Source: Caballeronia humi (GTDB lineage: Bacteria; Pseudomonadota; Gammaproteobacteria; Burkholderiales; Burkholderiaceae). Taken from it: a stretch of 64,000 bases of DNA. A program made the translations under genes and the position numbers. The notes below the pieces were generated by a model. That model did no database searches and was not told where the DNA came from. It was given only the letters and a program-made list of their open reading frames with translations. Positions within the stretch are counted from its first letter, which is position 1. Every line of letters starts with the position of its first letter. This document shows positions 55,581-64,000 of this stretch, in pieces. The stretch covers positions 1 to 64,000 of the forward strand of contig NZ_FCNW02000003.1 of NCBI RefSeq assembly GCF_001544475.1, written 5' to 3'.

Positions 55581-56870
55581 TCAGCCGTGGCGATCGGCCT
55601 GCTTGCGGTTGACCGCGCGATAACCGATGTCGCGGCGATACTGCATGCCGTCGAAGGAAATCTGGTTCACTGTATCGTAGACCACGGATTGGGCGCCGCG
55701 CACCGAATCCGACAATCCGACGACACACAGCACCCGGCCGCCGTTGGTCGTCAGCTTGCCCTCCGCGAGCGTCGTTCCCGCGTGGAAGGTCACGGCGCTG
55801 GCGGTTTCGGCCGGAATGCCGCTGATGCGGTCGCCTTTTCGCGGCGTCTCCGGGTAATTGTGCGCAGCGAGCACGACGCCGAGCGCCGTACGACGGTCCC
55901 ACTCTAGCTCCGCGCCGTCGAGCGTCCCGGCGATCGCCAGTTCGACCACTTTCGAGAAATCGCCCTTCAGGCGCGCCATGATCGGCTGCGTCTCCGGGTC
56001 GCCCATGCGGCAGTTGAATTCGAGCGTTTTCGGGTTGCCGTGCGCGTCGATCATCAGGCCGGCGTACAGGAAACCGGTATAGCGGATGCCTTCGCTTTCC
56101 ATGCCGCGCACCGTCGGCAGGATGATTTCGCGCATCACGCGCGCGTGCAGTTGCGGCGTGACGATCGGCGCGGGCGAGTAGGCGCCCATGCCGCCGGTGT
56201 TCGGGCCGCGGTCGCCGTCGAGCAGGCGCTTGTGGTCCTGACTCGACGCCAGCGCCAGTACGTGCTTGCCGTCGACCATCACGATGAAGCTCGCTTCCTC
56301 GCCTTCCAGGAACTCCTCGATCACGACGCGTGCGCCGGCGTCGCCGAGCTTGTTGTCCGCCAGCATCGAATCGACGGCCGCGTGCGCTTCTTCCAGCGAC
56401 GTCGCGACGACCACGCCCTTGCCGGCCGCGAGCCCGTCGGCCTTGATGACGATCGGCGCGCCTTTTGCGTCGAGATACGCGTGGGCGGCGGCGGCATCGG
56501 TGAAGGTTTCGTACTCGGCGGTCGGGATGTGGTGGCGCTTCATGAACGCCTTCGCGAAATCCTTCGAGCTTTCGAGCTGCGCGGCTTCCTTCGTCGGGCC
56601 GAATATCTTCAGGCCGCGCGAGCGGAACAGGTTGACGATGCCCGCCGCGAGCGGCGCTTCGGGGCCGACGACCGTCAGCGACACGTGCTCGGCCTCGACG
56701 AAATCCGCGAGGGCGGCCGGATCGGTGATGTCGATGTTGCGCAGGCGCTCGTCCTGCGCGGTGCCGCCGTTGCCGGGCGCCACGTAGACGATCTGGACGC
56801 GCGGCGACTGCGCGAGCTTCCAGGCGAGAGCATGTTCGCGACCGCCGGAACCGACGACGAGTAACTTCAT
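55581..56870 (-). CDS. purD: Phosphoribosylamine-glycine ligase
   Basis: PurD is the ATP-grasp enzyme of the second purine synthesis step. The 429-residue protein starts MKLLVVGSGGREHALAWKL. G-P-N-T-G-G-M-G-A-Y-S-P near residue 225 and N-C-R-M-G-D-P-E-T-Q near 290 are family signatures. The frame is open upstream to 56996, but the ATG at 56870 gives the conserved start. It stands apart from hemF with its own terminator. Confidence 0.96.
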   Translation of the reverse strand: MKLLVVGSGGREHALAWKLAQSPRVQIVYVAPGNGGTAQDERLRNIDITDPAALADFVEAEHVSLTVVGPEAPLAAGIVNLFRSRGLKIFGPTKEAAQLESSKDFAKAFMKRHHIPTAEYETFTDAAAAHAYLDAKGAPIVIKADGLAAGKGVVVATSLEEAHAAVDSMLADNKLGDAGARVVIEEFLEGEEASFIVMVDGKHVLALASSQDHKRLLDGDRGPNTGGMGAYSPAPIVTPQLHARVMREIILPTVRGMESEGIRYTGFLYAGLMIDAHGNPKTLEFNCRMGDPETQPIMARLKGDFSKVVELAIAGTLDGAELEWDRRTALGVVLAAHNYPETPRKGDRISGIPAETASAVTFHAGTTLAEGKLTTNGGRVLCVVGLSDSVRGAQSVVYDTVNQISFDGMQYRRDIGYRAVNRKQADRHG

Positions 56871-57080
56871 TTGAATCCCCGAAATACTTAAAAAGCCAGT
56901 GGCGGCGTCGCGCGAGTCGACGGTGCGGGTTGCTGCCGTTGGTGCTGGAACAAGGTTAATTGAGAAGGCGGCTCGCGCGAGTGTCTGCGGCGTCACGCAC
57001 CTTCCGGCAACAATTTCCGTCTCACGCGATCCGGGTCAGTTCGGACAAGCGAAACCCGTTCCATGCGCGCGCAAGCGCCA

Positions 57081-57809
57081 TTACGCGTCGTTGATCGCCG
57101 CGTTTGTATAGACTTCCTGCACGTCGTCGAGATTTTCGAGCGCATCGAGCAGTTTTTGCATTTTCGCCGCTTCGTCGCCGCTGAATTCGACTTCCGTCTG
57201 CGGCTTCATCGTGACTTCGGCGAGTTCCGCCTTGAAGCCGGCGCCTTCCAGCGCGCTTTTCACCTTCGGGAAATCGTTCGCCGGGCAGATCACTTCGATG
57301 CTGCCGTCGTCGTTCGTCACGACGTCGTCCGCGCCCGCTTCGAGCGCCGCGTCCATCAGCTTGTCTTCCGGCGTGCCGGGCGCGAACAGGAACTGGCCGA
57401 CGTGATCGAACATGAACGACACCGAGCCATCCGTGCCCATATTGCCGCCGAACTTCGAGAAGGCGTGCCGCACTTCCGCCACCGTGCGCGTGCGGTTGTC
57501 CGTCATCGTGTCGACGATGATCGCCGCGCCGCCGATGCCATAGCCTTCATAGCGGATTTCCTCGTAGTTCGCGCCGTCGACGCCGCCGGTGCCGCGCTGG
57601 ATCGCGCGGTTGATGTTGTCCTTCGGCATGTTGGCGTCGTACGCCTTGTCGACGGCGAGCCGCAGGCGCGGGTTCGTGTCGGCGTCGCCGCCGCCCATGC
57701 GGGCCGCGACCTGGATTTCCTTGATGAGACGCGTCCAGACCTTGCCGCGCTTCGCATCGGCCGCTGCTTTTTTATGCTTGATGTTGGCCCATTTCGAATG
57801 ACCCGCCAT
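57081..57809 (-). CDS. YebC/PmpR family DNA-binding regulator
   Basis: A 242-residue YebC family protein. It starts [22 protein letters not shown], the family hallmark, with Y-E-G-Y-G near residue 88 and the acidic C-terminal domain. YebC proteins act as transcriptional regulators and, in recent work, as translation factors at proline stretches; the role here cannot be decided. It stands alone, 210 bases upstream of purD on the same strand. Confidence 0.93.
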   Translation of the reverse strand: MAGHSKWANIKHKKAAADAKRGKVWTRLIKEIQVAARMGGGDADTNPRLRLAVDKAYDANMPKDNINRAIQRGTGGVDGANYEEIRYEGYGIGGAAIIVDTMTDNRTRTVAEVRHAFSKFGGNMGTDGSVSFMFDHVGQFLFAPGTPEDKLMDAALEAGADDVVTNDDGSIEVICPANDFPKVKSALEGAGFKAELAEVTMKPQTEVEFSGDEAAKMQKLLDALENLDDVQEVYTNAAINDA

Positions 57810-58187
57810 TACCTTTTCTCCGTCCCGCGCGCAGGGTCGATGAACCGCGCGCCTTGTTTCAATGTGTCCGCCCGGCTGATGCGACCGGCTGATGCGACCG
57901 GCTTGGGCAAGCGACGATCGATGCGTGCTTTTTGCCTGGGTTTTGCCCGCTTTTGCCTCGGCGGTGCTGCTTCCCGCTTGGTTGGCGGCGTTTCCGGCAG
58001 GACTGATACCTGTGCGGAACGCCTGCGGCCGCGAGATTGAGCAGAAGGAAATTTTATCACGGCGCCCGATGCCGAAAGGCGCCGCCAGCCGCGAAAAACG
58101 GCTGCGGACAATCGGAAAACGCCGGAAAGCGGGGTATTCGCGGGACATTTGGGAATCGTCCCGCGTGCGGATGAGCCTCGGCCAGCT
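57810..58187. other. Intergenic region yebC-upp
   Basis: 378 bases on the upstream side of the yebC-family gene with no convincing gene; frames crossing it are shadows or accidental extensions. It contains a tandem 13-bp duplication (57873-57898). No terminator after upp was recognised. Confidence 0.45.
57873..57903. repeat. Tandem 13-bp duplication
   Basis: CGGCTGATGCGAC occurs twice head to tail (57873-57885 and 57886-57898), followed by the first five bases of a third copy. It lies 64-94 bases upstream of the yebC-family start codon, in its probable leader or promoter. Confidence 0.75.
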
Positions 58188-58841
58188 TCAGTTGCGGGTG
58201 CCGAACAGCCGGTCGCCGGCGTCGCCCAGGCCGGGGACGATATAAGCATGGTCGTTCAGATGCGAATCCAGCGACGCCACGTACAGCTTCACGTCCGGGT
58301 GTGCATCGGAGAAAACTTTCACGCCTTCGGGCGCCGCGACCAGCGCCACGAAGATGATGTTTTCGCCGTGCACCTTGCGCCGCTTCATCACGTCGACGGC
58401 GTGCACCGCCGAATAGCCCGTCGCGACCATCGGATCGCACAGGATGAAGACGCGCTCCTCCAGGTCCGGCGGCAGGCGCACGAGATACTCGACCGGGCGA
58501 TGGTCGTCGTCGCGATACACGCCGATGTGGCCGACCCGCGCCGACGGCACGAGATCGAGCAGCCCGTCCGACATGCCGATGCCCGCGCGCAGCACCGGCA
58601 CGATCGCGAGCTTTTTGCCGGCGATGACCGGCGCGTCGATCTCGACGAGCGGCGTTTCCACGCGTTTGGTCGTGAGCGGCAGGTTGCGGGTGATTTCATA
58701 GCCCATCAGCAGCGTGATTTCGCGCAGCAACTCGCGGAACGTGCGCGTGGACGTGTCCTTGTCGCGCATGTGGGTGAGCTTGTGCTGGATCAGCGGGTGA
58801 TCGAGGATGAAGAGATTCGGAAAACGGCTGTCCTGTTTCAT
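58188..58841 (-). CDS. upp: Uracil phosphoribosyltransferase
   Basis: Upp salvages uracil to UMP with PRPP. The 217-residue protein has R-A-G-I-G-M near residue 86. The PRPP loop D-P-M-V-A-T-G-Y-S near residue 138 and the C-terminal [12 protein letters not shown] block are typical. The long open frame upstream of 58841 is not conserved and is ignored. Confidence 0.96.
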   Translation of the reverse strand: MKQDSRFPNLFILDHPLIQHKLTHMRDKDTSTRTFRELLREITLLMGYEITRNLPLTTKRVETPLVEIDAPVIAGKKLAIVPVLRAGIGMSDGLLDLVPSARVGHIGVYRDDDHRPVEYLVRLPPDLEERVFILCDPMVATGYSAVHAVDVMKRRKVHGENIIFVALVAAPEGVKVFSDAHPDVKLYVASLDSHLNDHAYIVPGLGDAGDRLFGTRN

Positions 58842-59120
58842 GGGATTCGCGCGCGAGGCGCTGCTGGAAGTGAGGTTCGGCCGACGGCGCTCGTGCCTTG
58901 CGATGCCGTGATGCTGTCGACGCCTGGAGCGCACATGCGTCGCGCTTAGGCGATCCCGCCAGTTTACCGAAATTGGGATGGACCATTGGCAAGATTCGAC
59001 GAACGGCTGCCAACGCGTCGAGGATGCGTCCAACGTCCGCGCCCCGATTCTTCTAGAATTGCGCGAACGGGTCCGTCCCGGCATCGACATCTCGCCACAA
59101 GTCAACCGAAAGGAGCAACG

Positions 59121-59900
59121 ATGGATATGGGAATCGCGGGGCGCACGGCCCTGGTTTGCGCCGCCAGCAAGGGACTCGGGCGCGGCTGCGCCGAAGCGCT
59201 CGCCGCCGAGGGCGTCAATCTCGTGATCACCGCCCGCACGAAGGAGACGCTCGAAGCCACTGCCGCCGACATCCGCGCGAAGTTCGGCGTCGACGTGACG
59301 GCGGTCGCGTGCGACATCACCACGCCCGAAGGCCACGCGGCGGCGCTCGCGCCGTGTCCGTCGCCGGACATCCTCGTGAACAATGCGGGCGGGCCGCCGT
59401 CGGGCGATTTCCGCCAGTTCTCGCACGACGATTGGATCAGGGCGCTCGACGCCAACATGCTCACGCCGATCGAGCTGATCAAGCGGACCATCGACGGCAT
59501 GATCGACCGCGGGTTCGGGCGGATCGTGAACATCACGAGTTCGTCGGTGAAGGCGCCGATCGACGTGCTCGGTTTGTCGAACGGGGCGCGCTCAGGGCTG
59601 ACGGGCTTTGTTGCGGGCGTCGCTCGCAGGGTTGCTTCGACCGGCGTCACAATCAATAACCTGCTGCCGGGCGCATTCGATACGGATCGCATCGCGGTCA
59701 CGCTCGTGGCGCAGGCGAAGGCGGAGAACATCACGCTAGAGGAAGCGCGTGCGCGCCGCGTGAAAAGCCTGCCCGCCGGACGCTTCGGCACGGCCGACGA
59801 ATTCGGCCGTGCCTGTGCGTTCCTGTGCAGCGTGCACGCCGGGTACGTGATCGGGCAGAACTGGCTGATCGACGGCGGGGCTTATCCGGGCACGTACTAA
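59121..59900 (+). CDS. Divergent SDR-family oxidoreductase
   Basis: A 259-residue short-chain dehydrogenase-like protein. The nucleotide motif A-A-S-K-G-L-G-R-G near residue 15-23 and N-N-A-G-G-P-P near 92 are present, and [10 protein letters not shown] matches the catalytic Ser region. In place of Tyr-x-x-x-Lys it reads L-S-N-G-A-R, so the canonical active-site Tyr and Lys are missing, as in a known divergent subgroup. Substrate unknown. AAAGGAG precedes the ATG at 59121. mgsA follows after 39 bases. Confidence 0.82.
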   Translation: MDMGIAGRTALVCAASKGLGRGCAEALAAEGVNLVITARTKETLEATAADIRAKFGVDVTAVACDITTPEGHAAALAPCPSPDILVNNAGGPPSGDFRQFSHDDWIRALDANMLTPIELIKRTIDGMIDRGFGRIVNITSSSVKAPIDVLGLSNGARSGLTGFVAGVARRVASTGVTINNLLPGAFDTDRIAVTLVAQAKAENITLEEARARRVKSLPAGRFGTADEFGRACAFLCSVHAGYVIGQNWLIDGGAYPGTY

Positions 59901-59939
59901 CGGGCCCGCTCGATAAACATAAACAGGAGATACACCCTC

Positions 59940-60329
59940 ATGAGCACACGCGTCGCTTTGATCGCGCACGACATGAAGAAGGACGACATCGTCGCGCTGG
60001 CGGGCGAATACGTCGATACGCTCGCGCAATGCCAGTTGCTCGCGACCGGCACGACCGGTTCGCGGATCGCGGCGGCGCACGGGCTGGAGGTTGAGCGCAA
60101 GCTCTCGGGCCCGCACGGCGGCGACTTGCAGATCGGCGCGGAACTGGCGGAAGGGCGCGTGGACGTCGTGATCTTCCTGCGCGACCCGATGACGCCCCAG
60201 CCGCACGAACCCGACATCAACGCGCTCGTGCGCGCCTGCGACGTGCACAACATCCCGTGCGCGACGAACATCTCGACGGCGCGCATGATCCTCGACGAGC
60301 TCAAGCTGCGCTTTTCGCGCGCGGCGTGA
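59940..60329 (+). CDS. mgsA: Methylglyoxal synthase
   Basis: MgsA converts dihydroxyacetone phosphate to methylglyoxal and phosphate, a bypass of lower glycolysis. The 129-residue protein has the phosphate-binding T-G-T-T-G near residue 38-42, the catalytic G-G-D-L-Q-I-G-A with Asp near 61, and [12 protein letters not shown] near 80. CAGGAGAT precedes the ATG. It lies between the SDR gene and the quinone oxidoreductase gene, all on one strand and closely spaced. Confidence 0.94.
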   Translation: MSTRVALIAHDMKKDDIVALAGEYVDTLAQCQLLATGTTGSRIAAAHGLEVERKLSGPHGGDLQIGAELAEGRVDVVIFLRDPMTPQPHEPDINALVRACDVHNIPCATNISTARMILDELKLRFSRAA

Positions 60330-60360
60330 CCGGCCAATCAGACAACGAACGGAGAGTCCC

Positions 60361-61335
60361 ATGACAAAAGCGATTCGATTCGACAAAACCGGAGGCCCGG
60401 AAGTGATGAAGTGGGTCGACGTGGAGGTCGGCGAGCCGGGCAAGGGCGAGATTCGAGTGAAGCATCACGCGGTGGGCCTGAATTTCATCGACGTGTATTT
60501 CCGCAACGGGCTTTATCCGATGCCGCTGCCCGGCGGCCTCGGCATGGAAGGCGCGGGCGAAGTGACGGCGGTCGGCGAGGGCGTTTCGCAATTCAAGCCG
60601 GGCGATCGCGTGGCGTATGCATCGCGGCCACCGGGCGCGTATGCGGAGGAGCGGGTGATGTCGGCGGATTACGTCGTCGCGCTGCCCGATTCGATCGACT
60701 ATGAAGATGCCGCGTCGATCATGCTGCAAGGGCTCACCGCGCAGTATCTGCTGCGGCGCACGTATCGCGTGAAAGCGGGCGATACGGTGTTGATCCACGC
60801 GGCGGCGGGCGGCGTCGGCTTGCTCGCGTGCCAGTGGGCGAAAGCGCTGGGCGCGACGGTGATCGGTACGGTCGGTTCGGACGAGAAGGCCGAGTTGGCA
60901 AAGGCGCACGGCTGCGATTACCCGATCGTCTATACGCGCGATAACTTCACGAAGCGCGTGCGCGAGATCACCAACGGCGCGGGCGTTCCAGTGGTCTACG
61001 ATTCGATCGGGAAGGATACGTATACGGCGTCGCTCGATTGTCTGGCGCCGCTGGGGCTCTTTGTGAGCTTTGGGAATTCGTCGGGGCCGCTGCCGCCTAT
61101 TGATTCGTCGGAATTCGCCGGGCGCGGGTCGTTGTACTTTACCCGGCCGACGTTGTTCAGCTATATCGCGAAACGCAGCGATCTGGATGCGATGGCGGCG
61201 GAGTTGTTCGAGGTGGTGGGCTCGGGGAAGGTCAAAACCAACGTTCGGCAGAAGTATTCGCTTCAGGAAGCGGCGCGGGCGCATGCGGATCTCGAAGGGC
61301 GGAAGACGACGGGGTCGACGGTTTTGCTGCCTTGA
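60361..61335 (+). CDS. NADPH:quinone oxidoreductase (zeta-crystallin family)
   Basis: A 324-residue medium-chain dehydrogenase of the quinone reductase group (no zinc ligands seen). G-L-N-F-I-D-V-Y-F-R-N-G near residue 40, the NADPH-binding H-A-A-A-G-G-V-G near residue 146, and the C-terminal G-K-V-K-T-N are typical of Qor. It reduces quinones by one electron with NADPH. GGAGAG precedes the ATG. It is 31 bases after mgsA; a shared response to carbonyl or quinone stress is possible but not shown. Confidence 0.9.
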   Translation: MTKAIRFDKTGGPEVMKWVDVEVGEPGKGEIRVKHHAVGLNFIDVYFRNGLYPMPLPGGLGMEGAGEVTAVGEGVSQFKPGDRVAYASRPPGAYAEERVMSADYVVALPDSIDYEDAASIMLQGLTAQYLLRRTYRVKAGDTVLIHAAAGGVGLLACQWAKALGATVIGTVGSDEKAELAKAHGCDYPIVYTRDNFTKRVREITNGAGVPVVYDSIGKDTYTASLDCLAPLGLFVSFGNSSGPLPPIDSSEFAGRGSLYFTRPTLFSYIAKRSDLDAMAAELFEVVGSGKVKTNVRQKYSLQEAARAHADLEGRKTTGSTVLLP

Positions 61336-61387
61336 GGTTTGATACTCAGAAAGCGCAGCGGGCGCCGTTTTCATAATTCGCTACGTG

Positions 61388-61421
61388 AAATGCCCATGAG
61401 CTACGTCGTGGGCATTTTTTT
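61388..61421 (+). terminator. Terminator after the quinone oxidoreductase gene
   Basis: A 9-bp stem AAATGCCCA/TGGGCATTT with a 12-base loop and a run of seven T, 52 bases after the stop. It also lies just beyond the end of the fragment on the opposite strand. Confidence 0.85.
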
Positions 61422-61433
61422 GCGCCGCTACGA

Positions 61434-61676
61434 CTAACCCGCGAACCAATTGCGGTGCAGTTCGTTTATCTGCTGGACGACTCTATCCCCGTCCTTGACA
61501 TGAGGCTGGAAGATTTCACTGGACTTCGTAAAGCGATGTCCGACTCGAACAGCATAGGATTTGCATGCCCAACTGACAAAGCCGGGGTAGCAGCCTGCGC
61601 CGTCAACGTCCTGCCACTTGACGCCATTCGAGAAACGGTCCCAGGGCAGAATGCCGCGGCGAATCCAGACGCCGTC
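61434..61676 (-). pseudogene. C-terminal fragment of an unrecognised gene
   Basis: An 80-codon minus-strand stretch, preceded directly by a stop (TGA at 61677-61679) and lacking a start codon. Its translation is protein-like and Trp-rich (G-V-W-I-R-R-G-I-L-P-W-D-R-F near its start, then K-W-Q-D-V-D-G-A-G, ending E-L-H-R-N-W-F-A-G). Codon third positions are mostly G or C, more so than the 109-codon plus-strand frame over the same bases. I do not recognise the family. It looks like the tail of a decayed or rearranged gene occupying the place of kdpFABC. Confidence 0.5.
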
Positions 61677-61708
61677 TCAATTGGTGTATATGTGGACGCT
61701 CCTAAGCC

Positions 61709-61741
61709 CTGGCGCTCGACGAAGCGCAGCCGCGAAGTTGA
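61709..61741 (+). pseudogene. kdpC: Residual 3' end of kdpC
   Basis: Ten codons and a stop read L-A-L-D-E-A-Q-P-R-S-stop. KdpC proteins end in a L-N-L-A-L-D pattern shortly before the C-terminus (E. coli KdpC ends with LNLALDKLDE). It ends 39 bases before the kdpD start, the expected operon position. An in-frame stop at 61703-61705 cuts it off upstream. Inferred to be the scar of a deletion or replacement that removed kdpFAB and almost all of kdpC. Confidence 0.6.
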
Positions 61742-61780
61742 ATCACCAGGCGGCCGCTTCGGCCCCGCGACCGACCGACC

Positions 61781-64000
61781 ATGAGCCGCCCCGACCCCGA
61801 CCAACTGCTCGACAAACTGCAACGCGAGGAAGAGCAGCGCCAGCGCGGACGCATGAAGATTTTCTTCGGCGCGTCGGCGGGCGTGGGCAAGACCTACGCG
61901 ATGCTGCAGGCCGCGCGCCGCCGTCTCGACGAAGGCGACGACGTGGTCGTCGGCATCGTGGAGACGCATGGACGCAGCGAAACGGCGGCGCTGCTCGAAG
62001 GGCTCGACGTGCTGCCGCGCGCGACGATCGGCTATCGCGAGCGCACGCTGACCGAATTCGATCTCGACGCGGCGCTCGCGCGTCATCCGCAACTCATCCT
62101 CGTCGACGAACTCGCGCATTCGAACGTGCCCGGCGCGCGCCATCTGAAGCGCTGGCAGGACGTGTACGAACTGATCGACGCGGGCATCGATGTCTATACG
62201 ACGGTCAACGTCCAGCATCTTGAAAGTTTGAATGACGTGGTCGGCCAGATTACCGGCATCCGCGTGTTCGAGACGGTGCCCGACCGCGTGCTCGACAGCG
62301 CCGACGAAGTGACGCTCGTCGACTTGCCGCCCGAAGAACTGCTCGAGCGCCTCGGCCAGGGCAAGGTCTACATGCCGCAGCAGGCCGAGCGCGCGGTCCA
62401 CAATTTCTTTCGCAAGGGCAACCTGATCGCGCTGCGCGAGCTGGCGCTCAGACGCACGGCCGATCGTGTCGATGCGCAGATGCGGGAGTATCGAGCGGAT
62501 CGTTCGATCGCGCACATCTGGCAGGCGCGCGAGCGGCTTCTGGTGTGCGTCGGTCCCGGCAGCGATGCGCCCGCGCTCGTGCGTGCCGCCGCGCGTCTCG
62601 CCGCGAGCCTCACGGCCGACTGGATCGCGGCCTACGTCGAAACGCCGCGTCTGCAGAAGCTGCCGGATGCGCGCCGCGAACGCACGATGCAGGCGCTTAA
62701 ATTCGCCACCGAACTCGGCGCGGAAACGGTGACGCTCGCAGGCGACGATGCCGTCGCGACGCTGATCGGCTATGCGCAGGCGCGCAACGTATCGAAGCTG
62801 GTCGCGGGGACTTCGGCGCGGCGCGGGCTTGCGCGGCTGGTCCGGCGGCCGTTCAGCGAGCGCCTCGCCGAGCGCGCCGGCGACCTCGATCTCACCTTGA
62901 TCCGCGCACGAGAGGGCGCGCGCCACGCACCCGCCGACTCACCGGATGCCGCCGCGAGCGCCTGGCGCGACGCGCTTTCGGCGGCGCGCGAGCAGCGCTC
63001 GCCGCCGAGAGCGTATGCGTACGCGGTCGCGATTTGCGCGACGGCGACGCTCATCGCGAGCGCCGTCAGCGATCGCCTCGATCTCGCGAACCTCGTGATG
63101 CTGTACCTGCTCGGCGTCGTGTTCACCGCCGTGCGGCTCGGGCGCGGTCCCGGCGTGATGCTGTCGTTCCTCTCCGTCGCCGCGTTCGATTTCTTCTTCG
63201 TGCCGCCGCGCATGTCGCTGTCGGTGTCGGATACGCAATACGTGCTGACCTTCGCCGGCATGCTGCTGACGTCGCTCGTGATCAGCCATCTCACGTCGAG
63301 CCTGCGGCGCGAGGCGCGCGTCGCCGAGAAGCGCGAGCGGCGCACGAGCGCGATGTACGCGATGGCAGGCGAACTGGGCGCGGCGCTCGCGACCGAGCAG
63401 ATCGTCGGCATCGGCATGCGGCATGTGAGCGAAGTGTTCCGCGCGCAGGTCGCGATGCTCCTGCCCGACAGCGCCGACAAGGTGCGTCAGAAGCTCGATA
63501 CGACCGCCGCCGATAGCGCCACGTTTTTGCTCGATGCCAAGGCGCTCGACACGGACGTCGCCCAGTGGGTCTACGACCAGCAAAAACCAGCGGGGCGCGG
63601 CACCGACACGCTGCCTGCCGCCGCGGCGCTCTACTTGCCGCTCAGGGCGCCGATGCGCACGCGCGGCGTGCTGGCCGTGTTGACTCGCGATCCGGCCGAA
63701 CTCGACGTGCCCGAGCAAAAACGCATGCTCGACACGTTCGCCGCGCAGATCGCGCTTGCGCTGGAGCGCGTGCATTACGTCGATATCGCCCGCGATGCGC
63801 TCGTCAGCATGGAGTCCGAGCGGCTGCGCAATTCGCTGTTGTCGGCGGTGTCGCACGACTTGCGCACGCCGCTGACGGCGATAGTCGGCTTCGCTTCGAT
63901 GCTCGGTCAATCGAACGGCGATGTGCGCTCGCCCGCGAACGCCGAGCTGATCGAAGCGATCCACGACGAATCGTTGCGCATGACGAGCATCGTCGCCAAC
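61781..64000 (+). CDS. kdpD: Sensor histidine kinase KdpD (truncated by window end)
   Basis: The first 740 codons of KdpD. The N-terminal KdpD domain has Walker A G-A-S-A-G-V-G-K-T at residues 30-38 and E-L-A-H-S-N-V-P-G near 115. A Usp-like domain lies near 250-370, four transmembrane helices near 405-500, a GAF-like domain near 530-660, and the phospho-accepting His at about 692 in S-A-V-S-H-D-L-R-T-P-L. The ATPase part runs past the window edge. KdpD senses K+ limitation or osmotic stress and phosphorylates KdpE to induce kdpFABC. Here the structural genes are absent upstream. No clear ribosome binding site was seen. Confidence 0.95.
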   Translation, partial: MSRPDPDQLLDKLQREEEQRQRGRMKIFFGASAGVGKTYAMLQAARRRLDEGDDVVVGIVETHGRSETAALLEGLDVLPRATIGYRERTLTEFDLDAALARHPQLILVDELAHSNVPGARHLKRWQDVYELIDAGIDVYTTVNVQHLESLNDVVGQITGIRVFETVPDRVLDSADEVTLVDLPPEELLERLGQGKVYMPQQAERAVHNFFRKGNLIALRELALRRTADRVDAQMREYRADRSIAHIWQARERLLVCVGPGSDAPALVRAAARLAASLTADWIAAYVETPRLQKLPDARRERTMQALKFATELGAETVTLAGDDAVATLIGYAQARNVSKLVAGTSARRGLARLVRRPFSERLAERAGDLDLTLIRAREGARHAPADSPDAAASAWRDALSAAREQRSPPRAYAYAVAICATATLIASAVSDRLDLANLVMLYLLGVVFTAVRLGRGPGVMLSFLSVAAFDFFFVPPRMSLSVSDTQYVLTFAGMLLTSLVISHLTSSLRREARVAEKRERRTSAMYAMAGELGAALATEQIVGIGMRHVSEVFRAQVAMLLPDSADKVRQKLDTTAADSATFLLDAKALDTDVAQWVYDQQKPAGRGTDTLPAAAALYLPLRAPMRTRGVLAVLTRDPAELDVPEQKRMLDTFAAQIALALERVHYVDIARDALVSMESERLRNSLLSAVSHDLRTPLTAIVGFASMLGQSNGDVRSPANAELIEAIHDESLRMTSIVAN

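Noticed and set aside
61455..61784. 109-codon plus-strand frame ending at the kdpD start
   Set aside because: No ribosome binding site is obvious, codon use is poorer than in the minus-strand fragment on the same bases, and it crosses the kdpC scar in another frame. Its overlap with the kdpD ATG is probably chance.

Overview
The window looks like a chromosomal segment of a Burkholderiaceae bacterium, most like Paraburkholderia or Caballeronia. The grounds are high GC, the gene order hemF-nadD-rsfS-rlmH-maf-rng next to an LPS core cluster, the imuA-imuB-dnaE2 mutagenesis cassette, a DUF3563 protein, the ftrABCD iron transporter and E. coli-like LexA and Fur boxes. Most of it is ordinary core genome. 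Genus is an inference from gene content; no comparison could be run.

Layout. 1-80: the last bases of a 5S rRNA and its terminator. 0.2-7.1 kb: the SOS mutasome cassette imuA-imuB-dnaE2 behind a near-perfect LexA box. 7.1-9.6 kb: a copper patch (copZ-like chaperone, CueR, DUF305 protein) with an SDR gene coupled to the chaperone. 9.7-17 kb: rlmJ, 3-hydroxybutyrate dehydrogenase, patatin, tyrB and uvrB. 17.1-29.1 kb: an iron island (ftrABCD, an HbpS-like protein, hemP, tonB-exbB-exbD with bfd, and bfr), with Fur-like boxes before ftrA, hemP, bfd and bfr. Pirin/LysR, OsmC, an SRPBCC protein and murI are interspersed. 29-37.3 kb: fumarase, a UPF0114 membrane protein, an EamA transporter, acs with a DUF4212/sodium-solute symporter pair (acetate uptake and activation), then tRNA-Ser(GGA). 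37.4-43 kb: gluQRS-trhO and the replicative dnaE. 43-50.7 kb: LPS core assembly and export (three kinds of glycosyltransferase, O-antigen ligase, msbA, waaC). 50.7-61.3 kb: housekeeping genes (rng, maf, rlmH, rsfS, nadD, hemF, purD, yebC, upp, an SDR, mgsA, quinone oxidoreductase). 61.8 kb to the end: kdpD, cut by the window edge.

The most unusual item is inside imuB. The protein is 874 residues instead of roughly 500, because about 370 residues of mostly Asn/Ser/Gln/Gly/Lys-rich sequence sit between the polymerase-like body and the conserved C-terminal block. Most of this insert is a decayed 12-bp tandem repeat read as a tetrapeptide repeat (consensus about N-L-G/S-G/K/Q), with three perfect DNA copies at its core. 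It keeps the reading frame.

A second notable item is the junction upstream of kdpD. What look like the last ten codons and stop of kdpC survive at 61709-61741, at normal operon spacing, but the rest of kdpFABC is gone. In its place lies an 80-codon, coding-like fragment on the other strand. Other items are unannotated small ORFs (a 39-residue lipoprotein precursor, and 20- and 21-residue peptides in front of tonB) and a long element shared by the ftrA and bfd promoters.
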